From Conidiobolus incongruus B7586 (Eukaryota > Entomophthoromycota > Entomophthoromycetes > Entomophthorales > Conidiobolaceae): 33,524 nt of DNA. This document shows, in pieces, positions 23,806 to 33,524 of this stretch; the stretch's first letter is position 1; each line of letters opens with the position of its first letter. The position numbers and the translations under genes are program-made. The notes beneath the pieces are model-generated. The model searched no databases, had not been told where the DNA came from, and worked only from the letters and a program-made list of their open reading frames with translations. The stretch spans positions 1-33,524 of the forward strand of contig JNEM01014007.1 in the NCBI GenBank assembly GCA_000697335.1. Direction: 5' to 3'.

Positions 23806-23811
23806 AATAAA
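23806..23811 (+). terminator. Polyadenylation signal of the homeodomain gene
   Basis: AATAAA 172 nt after the stop codon. The less AT-rich transcript-like composition persists to about 23770 and then drops abruptly, which fits a 3' end just beyond this site. In such AT-rich DNA the hexamer alone is weak evidence. Confidence 0.55.
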
Positions 23812-23882
23812 ATTTATTATGATATTTTTTTAATTTAAAGATAATTTTTATTTATAAATTAACTTATATTAACTTTTTTTAA

Positions 23883-23907
23883 ATATATATATATATATAT
23901 ATATATT
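23883..23907. repeat. (AT)n microsatellite
   Basis: Uninterrupted AT dinucleotide run of about 25 bp just beyond the homeodomain gene's 3' end. Confidence 0.9.
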
Positions 23908-24510
23908 TGAAAAAAAATAACAAATTAGTAGATTTATTTATTTAATCTCAATAAATCAATTATAAATATTATTATTCTTAAAATAATCAATATATTTGCA
24001 ATTATTATTAATACTTTTTTAATATTAAATAATTAATAATATCAAATTTATAATGAAAATTACCACTTTAAAATGAATTGAAAATATTGGAACTAAATTG
24101 ATTACGCTATTAATAGACTGTAGTAATTAATTGGTTAATTGATTAATTATTAATGACTAAATGCTAATTATTTATTCTATATTTTTAGAATTAATTTATG
24201 TTATTCAGATTTATCCTTGTAATTCAAAATTAAAATACTATTATCAAAACTTTTATTTTAAACTATTTAAACTAAGTTAATACATGTAATCGTATAATTT
24301 ATTTTTTATTTTTTTAGCGGTACTAAGCTTCACCCTATTAGTAATGATAATAGCTGGATTGCCAAATATATGGTTTTTTTGACCATTAATCACACTTTGA
24401 AGCATTTGTGATACTTCATATAATTTTAAATTTTGAGATGTCCCACATATGAATTGATTCCATTCGGATAGATTCGTAATAAATATATGTGAGAATATTT
24501 TTATAACCAA

Positions 24511-24765
24511 GGTGTAGATTTTAAGCTTTGTATTTGAATATCTTATCTACTATAACTTGTGCTTAAATGGAATATCTATAGATTTGAGAACCAAAGATGG
24601 AACTATTAATCACGATATATGAGCTTACAATCCCTCAGTAAAACTCATCTTATGAGAGATTAAAACCAGAGTTTGATAAGAATACATCCATCAATAAAAG
24701 CATTTTATCATCAGCAAATAAAATGACGATACTCAAATCAAATACAAAGCTCCATAAACTCTATA
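24511..24765. repeat. Imperfect inverted repeat, possible foldback/MITE relic
   Basis: A perfect 14-bp inverted pair (AGCTTTGTATTTGA at 24524-24537 and its complement at 24738-24751) is embedded in arms of about 45 bp with weaker matching, around a loop of about 165-200 bp. No target duplication could be recognised. Chance inverted matches of this size are not rare in such AT-rich sequence. Confidence 0.3.
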
Positions 24766-25950
24766 AATTTTCATTATTAATTAATTATTCTCACTTAATT
24801 TAAAAGATAAAACTAATCAATATGTTAAATTTAAATATCCTTATTTTTAATTAATTTTAAATTGAATGTAATTAGGAAAAATGGTATAATATATTTTAAC
24901 TAAAAATATTTATAAGTTATAATTATAATTTTTATTTATTTTTCGATTTAATATACTTACTTTTGATAATTCAAAGCTATTAATGCCATTTTTAAATTTA
25001 ATATTTTTCACATATTTTTCCTAGTAATTTTTATCATTTGATGATTTTTAATTGGCCACTTATAAACATATGCAAGAAATATCTTACTATTTAATGATAT
25101 CATATTTACATGTATACTTAAGATCACTTGACAACATATGATAATTACTGGAATTTTAAAAAATATCATACTATTCAATATTTTGAATTTTATTATATTT
25201 TTATTTCTATTTTCTATTAACGCAGCAATCTTCCCAACTTTTCTAGAATAATTAGAAATAATAAGGTAATCATAGATTTTTTTTCATTTTTTAATAAATA
25301 TTTGTGTAGAAAGTTAGCATTGATTTTCGCCTATTAGCTATTTAAAGTAAATAATGTTTTGATAAAGATTGCCAATATTATTATTCAAGTATTTTAATTT
25401 TTTCTATTTTGGATAGATTATAACTATAAGAATTTTTATCATATCATTATTTTGATTAAATGCTTTTTTTTCTTTCAATTATCAAATTAATTTGCATAAT
25501 TTAATGCTTTTGGTAAAATTCAAAAATCTTACTACCTGTATTATATTTTTCATTGTATAGAAATTTAAATAAAAATAAACAAATAACCGCACTTATATAT
25601 AAAGGTTAGTTTTTGATTTTTATAATAAAAATACTAAGGTATTCTAATTATTGGTAGTAATTATAGCAGCCAATGTTAATTTTCATGTCCACGATATTAT
25701 ATTTTGAATTAGATATACTCATTCAAAATGAAATGTATTGTTGAAAAAGTTTGAAAATTTTAATAAGGTTGAAAGAATTGATATTATGCTATTTTAAAAT
25801 AATATAATAGTAGTTAAATTTAGTCCAATGAGATATGATATATTCCTCATGATTCAATTGATTGATCTAGAATAACTTGGTAATTAATTATGCATTTCTA
25901 CCAAATATCTAAGAATAATGTAATGCAAAATGATCCTTAATAATCCATTG

Positions 25951-25952
<2 letters not shown>

Positions 25953-25992
<40 letters not shown>
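25953..25992. repeat. (AT)n microsatellite
   Basis: Uninterrupted 40-bp AT dinucleotide run, the longest perfect one in the window. Confidence 0.92.
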
Positions 25993-25995
<3 letters not shown>

Positions 25996-27464
25996 GTGAT
26001 ATTTGAAATAATATTGATACAAATATAAATGATTGATATAGATATGCTTAAGCTTTCAATTATTTGAATTACAATTTTAATTTATTCAAAATCTTATTTA
26101 TAAAAGCATTATAATATATATATCATGCATCTTATTAATTATACTTATACTGTTCTTTCAAAAAATTGATAATAGCTTTGACTAATATAATATCGAAGCT
26201 ATTTCGATAATATCAAATTTTATATCTAATACAAGTTTTCATCCAATCCCAATATATCACAGATATAACATTAGATATATATTTCAAAAATCTAACGATA
26301 ATAATAAATATTTTTACACGTTAGTGGTTTTTAATTCTTAATCTATTTTGAATAGAATTATTACAGATGAACTGTAATTTCTAAGATAATAGCTCGCTAT
26401 ATTTTACTATGTTTTGAATAGTGGTATATCAATTATAATAAATGTTAAATATAGATATACATTATTAAATTGTTATCAAGTTATTTTAAACAACAATTTA
26501 GCGTTTAAAATGGATATTTAAGGGTTAACATAAACAAAATAACGTACACTACACCACATTATATCATATAAATATTTTCACTATGATTTAATGTTCATAA
26601 AATGATTCAAATATTGAACTATTTTTAATTATTATTGGGAATGTAAACACTTTATACATTTAGTTCTTATTAAATCCAAATAAATATTGTCATTTGATCA
26701 TTTATTATACCAATTGCTTTATTGGGAAGGTCGCTTCTAAACTTGAAATTATCTATATTTACCTTTATTACCAAAATTATTTAAATCCTTTAATATTAGG
26801 TTAAAATTGAATTTTTATTTTAATAATATAAATTTGTAAATTTTATTAACAATCAATTTGTATTATTTAATTGAACAATATTAATATTACATTAATTTTA
26901 GTTTAATTCTATTATTTTTCAAAATAAACAAAAATTTGACAATTTATAAAAAAAATGTTTTTTGAGAATATTAGATAAGGAAAAAATTTTTCAATTGATC
27001 ACCAGTATCCAGTCTATTAACAATCTTTGATCATATAAAAATAAATATCACCTTTGAATAGCTGATAACTATCGCGCATTAGTTACCTATTAAAGATTAT
27101 CTTCAATTCAGAACTCATCATACCATTTTTTATGATCACTGTTATATTTGAGGATTTTGGACAGCATATAAAAATCTTGAATATCACATGTAATTTGAAG
27201 GAAATATATTGATAAAAACAAATTTCAAATTATTTCTATCTAAAATTGTATGAATATATGTAATATTAAAAACTTTAAAAATTTGAAAATTTTTTTATTA
27301 AATTGTAATAATAAATTGATTTATGATTTGAAATAGATGTGGTTATCATCTTTAATTTGTTATATTTTCCTCTACTGCATTAACAAAATCAATATTTAAT
27401 ATATTACTTAAGCAATTAGTAATTAAAAATTAAGAATTAAAAAATTATCATTTATTTATTCCTG

Positions 27465-27492
27465 TATTATTATTATTATTATTATTATTATA
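27465..27492. repeat. (ATT)n microsatellite
   Basis: Perfect trinucleotide run of about nine units. A 9-bp hairpin (AATTCAATT / AATTGAATT with a 2-base loop) follows shortly after, near 27499-27518. Confidence 0.88.
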
Positions 27493-30400
27493 CTATTCTA
27501 ATTCAATTAGAATTGAATTATTCAATATATGGAAACCAAAAATTGGTGAATAATGCAATATTAAATACCAATAATCAAATATTTATTACTGGAAATATAT
27601 AAATTTATTATGTAAATAGTTTATACTGCAAAAAATCTTTTAAAGTCAAATATACGTTAATCAAAAATTTTCATATCAATTACTAATATGTATCATTTTC
27701 CTACCAGTTTATTAATATCTCACTTTATTCAATAATTATATTATCTATTTCTTATTATGAAATCCAAGTTATTTTCCATTAAATTCAATAATATTACTTA
27801 TCATTTAAAACAAGTCTTAACTACAGGATCTATATTTATTAATATTACAATTTAAATATAAGCTAATTACCATTTTAAATTGATTTTTCATTTAAACTCA
27901 TGTTTAAATAATTAAAATTGATCTAAAATATTAAATATGGATAATTAAGTATTTAATAGCTCATCGGAGTCATTGATTCACTTTAATGGTTTACTTTTTA
28001 AAGAAATGAGAGTTAATAATAAATATTATGATAATAAAATCAATATACTTCTATTTAAATACTATATAATCCATTAAATTATTAAAAACTGACTCTATAT
28101 TTAGAAACTTTTCTATATATTTTAAATTAAGAAATATATTAATTGATAATTACCGAATTAATATTTTTACTACTTTTGAAATTTAATGAATACAATTTTA
28201 CTCTGATTTAAAGTGAATTTTTCAATGAGAAAAACTATCGGTAATACATATAAGCCTTTATTAATATTTTATTGGAAAAGATACTTAATTGGGTAATAAG
28301 TTTAAAATATCTGTTTATATTATTTAATTTTTTTTTTCATAATATTTAAAATTATTTTATTTTTAAGAGTAATTTTTTAGCCAAAATTGACGTTAATATT
28401 GTATATAGTAATTCAATCACACAAAGATGCTTAATTTGTTATATGTTAAATATATATATATATATCTTTTATAGCACATAACAGCAAATTAATTTTGAAT
28501 ACATATGGCATTCCAAATTAAAATTATCAAGTGAATTACCATTAAATTTGCAATTGATTTGGTTAATTAGTATTAATAAAATTTAGATGCAAAATTAAAT
28601 TTAATCAAGTCAAAGTGATTATTTTTAATATCAAAATTGTCCTTTAAATATAAAATGTTACACATGAAATTCACTTAAATATATAAAGTGAATTTTTAAA
28701 GTAATAAATTTTCACTTCAAACTCATTAATATTATCAACTTACAATTTGAATTATATTTGAGTAAAAAGTAAAGTAATCAAATTATAGAAATTATTATTC
28801 AATGTTAAATATTCTTGAAATCAATTTACTTCCTAGGAAATTAATATACTAAGATATTATAAAGTTTGTAATAAAATAAATTATATAAAATATCAACTTT
28901 TACTTTATTCATTATATTATTTAACTAGTTTCAATAAAATTAAAATAATAAATAATTTAAAAATTATATATTATTAAAAATAAAAATTTATTACTATTTA
29001 ATAAACATTCAATTCATTAGTCACAATTTTGTATTTTTGTAATTTTATCATATCCATTCAGTTTAAATAAGATTATTTGTTTATGATTTTATTGTGATTT
29101 GTTTATTGAAGGATTGAATATCAACTGTAATATATTCTTAGGATGAATTTCCTAATAAAGTAATTTATTAATTCTCGGTCGAATTCATGAAAATTGATTC
29201 ATATAATTAGGAGTCAGGAAGTTTCAATGAATTTATTTAATATTCAAAAAAAAACTAAATAATGATTGGTTTTTATAATCGTTTGATTGGATATTTTTTA
29301 GTTCATATTATCCAGGTATGAATGTATGAAAATTTAATTTACAATTACTTGTTTGACTCTTTAATATAACCCTATCAATTCATTTTAGAAATTGCTTCAT
29401 AAAAAGGAGAATTTTCAGTTGATATTTTCAAATTCCACTAATTTTCATATCTTCAAAACAGTTTATTGGTTGAAGATAATTTTAATGATACAATTAATCC
29501 ATATTTAAAGTTCAATATTTGTTATTATGCAAATACAATATTTTGGACTAAAATTAGTAGTTTATTCGCTGAATTTTGAATACTTTTATCTTTACTTCAA
29601 TATCATGAGACTTTAAGGGGCATTTAATTCAATTGTCCCAATTGGTTCCATTTTTTGATCTTATGGATTTCATAGATTTCGATATAACATAAATATTATT
29701 ATATTCTCAACTAAATTAACAATGCTTTAAATCAAATATTTTTGAATTCTATCATTAATTCTATCTAATTTTTTGTTAAGATGTATAAATTATGCTTTCA
29801 AATATTATTAAATATTAAAACAATATTGAAAAATATAATAACTAGAACATAAAAGTCCATTTCAATTGCTAAATATTTTTGTTATCAATTTAATTTGATT
29901 TGCAATAAAAATGCAGAATAATTAGTTATCTATTTCTTGATCCAAACTTTAATGCTTTATATTTCAATAATTAGATTTATTTTAATTATATCCATGCTTT
30001 CGCTGTTTTCAAGAATTTAACGTAATAATATAATTATTCTATGAATATCTTATTTGAGATATAATTTTGATAAACGTGGGATTATATAAGCTATATTTAT
30101 CGCTAATTATTTTTCAATTAATTTAGTTATTTATAAATTAAGAGATCATATCTCAAATGGAGTATTTAATTTTATTTTTTGATAAAAATAAAATTATATT
30201 TATTCTCCAAAAATACTTGAAATTATATTTTTTTTATAATTTTTAAGCCAATTATTCAATAAAACTTAATATTCTCACGCCTTTTTCAATTTCTAAGTAA
30301 TTATCCATATTTAGTTGAAATTTAACATCTAATTTTTTATAATTATCAAACCAAATATCATATTTTAAATTCATTATTTTCAAATATAGTCATATTCATA

Positions 30401-31211
30401 ATATTCTGTTTTTAATCTCAAAACATCACATTTTGGCTCTCAACAAGTAAAATCAAATAATTGAATATATTCTATGTTCCCTCAGATGTGATATAACCTT
30501 CAATTTTGATAATGTTATTGATAATAATATTTACAAACTGGTGAATCTCCAAGCCTCTCTTTATAAATGAAAATCTTTAAACAATACGCAAACTCATATA
30601 TACTATATTGTTAAATTTAATATTTTCAATTCTCTGCGATTTGCTAAAGGATCTTTGGAAGCGAATTTTATTTATCAAACCCACGGGTTATGATTTCTAT
30701 CAATTTTACATATGAAATTAATTATTAAAATGATTTTCTGTGTTATAGTTTAGAAACAATGTAAATTCATTATATATATACACCTTTTTATATACAAAGT
30801 GTAACATCAATTCAAAATCTACTTAGGAATCTAATTTTCTAATATATAAATAATAGAATATAACTGAAAAAGACCAAATAAGGATATTTATTCATCCAAG
30901 CCAAATATTTTTATTTTCATAAAAAGATATTTCACAATTATTTCAATTTCATGACTTCGGGAACAATAATTTTCTTGAAATATGAAATATTTTGAATTGA
31001 TAATCAAATCTACTTTCATGATTTGGTATATTCTGATTAAAATAATAGTACCGAATATAATAATATAGGATATACAATATCTTACATCAATTTCAATAAA
31101 ATTTATGAATTATCATTTTAATCTTCAATTAACCATTTGATTAATCGTTTATATACTATACTTTGCTGTTTTATATTTTATTAAATATCAGTCAAATTTT
31201 ATTATATCACT

Positions 31212-31524
31212 TATGTTGTGTTTTTATATTAAGTTTTATAAATAAAGATTGTAGTTAGAAAAGTACTCCAAATATGATTTAGTAAATTATTTTTTAATCC
31301 TGCTCTTTAATGTATTGGGACTGTAGGTCTTAGAACTTACTGTTGAGACATTGTAGCAGAATATCCAAAAGAAAAATTTCTCTATCTTTATCACTGTTGG
31401 GTTTAAATAATTGAATCAATGAATAATATAGGATTTGGATAAAATCTAATAAAGAAAATAAAGAGAACAAAGAGTATCCTTCAACTATAGACTGACAAAG
31501 CCAGTTTAAAATAGAAATAATATT
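31212..31524 (-). repeat. Dispersed ~300 bp block, copy R (inverted)
   Basis: Reverse-oriented copy of the block at 7737-8030. Read on the minus strand it has TATTTAAA (31402-31409), then ATG-TCT-CAA-CA with ATG at 31349-31351, followed by GTAAGT (31335-31340). The order and the spacing (58 bp from TATA-like box to ATG) match copy L. No reading frame follows on this strand for at least 1 kb, so if it is a gene's 5' end, the body is missing or starts after a long intron. Copy R has more T/A at the sites that differ and looks the more decayed. Confidence 0.75.
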
Positions 31525-31743
31525 GGTTTAGCTATCAAACTAAAGGGATGATTAATTTTCAAATATAACACTTACCTTAATTTATATCATCTTAAATCAA
31601 AAATTATAACTTGATTGATATAATTTTTGGTAATATATAAAAACTAAAACTTCAATTAAAATTGCTTATAGATTTAGATATTAAGTGTAATTTATAACTT
31701 ATTTATAACTTAATATTAAAAATATATTATTATTTAATATATA

Positions 31744-33323
31744 CACTAGCTTGCAAAAGTAAGTTATAAAATTATGATTATATATATTATTATCAATAAC
31801 TCTGTTAATTCTTAATCAAATTAATTTAAATTAAAATATATAATAAACTTATATTATTTATTTATAATTAAATATATTTGATCCAATTATATTAACTTTT
31901 AGTTGGTATATTAAAGTTTAAATTTTACCTAAGATGAGTCATAAATTTGTGTGTTTTGGTTATAGAAAGAAAATTAAAACTTAGTATATTTACCTTTTGC
32001 TTTCTTAACTTCTTTAAATTTATAAGGTATAGAGTCAACTAACTTCTTATATTAAAAAAAGATTAATTTTGTTCTAAGCTTCTTAAATATATTATTAAAG
32101 CTTATTTAAATTTTTTGCTGGTAAGAAAGCTTTAACTACTTTTTTAATTAATCCTAAAGGTGTTCAATTAGATTAAAGTTAAAAGATTAAAGAGGCTATT
32201 TTATAACTATTATTTTATTATTTTTAAACCATTTGGTAATAAAAATAATAGTATACAAAAGGTATTATGTTGTTAGAAAATAACATCTGATTTATTTAAC
32301 CTATATTATTTAATAGGTTTTTTTAATTCATTATTTAAAATATTTTAGTATATCTTAATATTAATTCCCCTATCAACTTTACAAAAATACTTTATACTAA
32401 AAGATAACATATATCCTTAAACTATAATTAACCCACTATTATATTTTTAGATTAAAATAACATAATGGTTATAAAGTAGTTCTTTGTTTTTTCTGAAATA
32501 TTTAGCTTTTCTATTAGATTTACTAAGGTATATTTTTGTTTCATTAAACTAAATAACCTTACTCTAATTAATTGTAATTTAACTTTAATAGTGATATTTA
32601 AACTCTCATCTAGTTTTATAATGGGATTTCTTTAGTTAAAGGTGTTTTTTCTTAAAGTACAAATGGTATTTATTATAATATAAAACATATATAATAGTAT
32701 TAGTACTAACTAATATTCTTGTATAGTTTTGTAATTCTTTCTATACTTTTACACTAATATTATATTTACCTGTATTAATTAACTTATAAATATACTTTTT
32801 ATCATATTTATTTATAATCTTAACATACTTAAGTTTAAGTTTAGATATATCCTTACTATAATTTTTAACAGCTTTAGTTATAGTAGACTAGCTAACACTA
32901 GTAATTCCAGCAATCTTATAAGTTAATTTATTTTTATTATAAAGTTGATTAATATATAAGTGAATTTTTTTAGAGAGGGATTTAAACATTTTAATACTAA
33001 TATTATTTAAAATAATAATTTATAATAATAATATTAATATATATATATATAATTTAATAAAAGAAAAAAAGATTTAAGTAATTTTTGTTTTATATACCCC
33101 TTTAACTCTTAAACCTGTAAATTTATGACTCACATTATTTAAAATTTAAGATTTGATATATTAACCAATAATATATTAAATATAATTAAATATAACCTAT
33201 TATAATCAGGTAATATACCTTAATTATATACTTTAATTTAAATTAATTTAATTAAGAATTGTTTAAGTTATAAGTAAATATATAAGTGATTTTTATTTTA
33301 TAACTTACTTTTACAGGCTAGTG
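31744..33323 (-). mobile_element. Tc1-type element, second copy, inverted
   Basis: A 1,580 bp member of the same family as 289-1858, in the opposite orientation, bounded by TA at 31742-31743 and 33324-33325. The outer ends read CACTAGCTTGCAAAAGTAAG (31744) and, in complement, CACTAGCCTGTAAAAGTAAG (from 33323). The inner repeats, with CTAAGATGAGTCATAAATTT at 31929 and its mirrored partner at 33111-33138, give inverted repeats of about 215 bp. It therefore shows the same IR/DR layout. The transposase relic is at 31974-32989. Confidence 0.9.
31974..32989 (-). pseudogene. Tc1-family transposase remnant, second copy
   Basis: Minus-strand transposase relic starting at ATG 32989-32987 (MFKSLSKKIHL) and ending at TAA 31976-31974. 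It is 1,016 bp long, exactly the length of the copy at 614-1629 and not a multiple of three. It retains the helix-turn-helix region and linker. The catalytic Glu codon (GAA, in an LIEHL context) is intact here, although it is Lys in the other copy. Many stops replace Trp or Gln codons. Near 32360 it shows the same missing base as the first copy. Confidence 0.85.
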
Positions 33324-33325
33324 TA

Positions 33326-33524
33326 TATCAATAGTTAATTATGCTTTATATTATATCAATATACTAGTTGTAATTTAATCAGTAATCTTATATATTATCT
33401 TATTTATAATATTTAACAACTTATTAGAATTCTAATAAAATTATATATATTAATATAATTTAATAATAACAAATTTATAAAATTAGAATTACCATAATTA
33501 TGAATATATAATCATATAATACTA
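33326..33524. other. AT-rich right flank
   Basis: Nothing recognisable; plain AT-rich sequence to the window edge. Confidence 0.5.

Larger units (their letters stand above)
23835..31211. other. AT-rich desert, no gene seen
   Basis: About 7.4 kb with no supportable gene or RNA. It contains microsatellites (23883-23907, 25953-25992, 27465-27492), an imperfect inverted repeat at 24511-24765, and slightly less AT-rich spots near 27060-27160, 29600-29660 and 30540-30700. The longest frame (minus strand, 24277-24510) has no ATG near its start and a length expected by chance at this composition. Confidence 0.6.

Noticed and set aside
24277-24510. 77-codon minus-strand frame
   Set aside because: It has no ATG near its start (first residue is TTG), no recognised motif, and a length expected about once by chance in 33 kb at this base composition. 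A last exon with an acceptor at TAG upstream is conceivable but unsupported.

Overview
The window is a very AT-rich (estimated well above 75% A+T by eye), gene-poor stretch of a eukaryotic nuclear genome, most likely fungal. The reasons are an intronless Pho2/Phx1-type homeodomain gene, a microsomal-type cytochrome P450, eukaryotic promoter and polyadenylation signals, and several decayed Tc1/mariner transposons. The transposons carry a CpA-to-TpA type of mutational damage (RIP-like). Assignment to a particular fungal lineage is inference; an AT-rich early-diverging fungus would fit, but nothing here proves it.

Layout. 1-5280 is a transposon nest. A mariner (A, 174-3060) is split by a Tc1-type element (289-1858). 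A second mariner (B, 3697-5002) is inserted into an older, more diverged mariner (C) lying in the opposite orientation. 5281-7736 is an AT desert. 7737-8030 is one copy of a dispersed ~300 bp block that recurs inverted at 31212-31524. It has a TATA-like box, a short ATG reading frame and a splice-donor-like GTAAGT. 9030-10514 is the P450 gene, whole except for one in-frame TGA at codon 46. 10515-22140 is a desert holding a few GC-richer islets: a repeated C-rich block at 14289 and 19552, an orphan exon-like stretch at 19679-19747, and an islet at 21360-21600. 22141-23811 is the homeodomain gene with a GC-richer upstream region, TATA box, ATG-free leader and AATAAA signal. 23835-31211 is a desert with AT microsatellites. 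31744-33323 is a second copy of the Tc1 family in the opposite orientation.

The two host genes show no sign of working together. The P450 would be a membrane-bound monooxygenase, and the homeodomain protein a nuclear transcription factor. The transposons are the best-resolved part of the window: IR/DR-type long inverted repeats, TA target duplications, nesting order, and a one-base deletion shared by both Tc1 copies. No tRNA, rRNA, CRISPR array or clearly new system was found.
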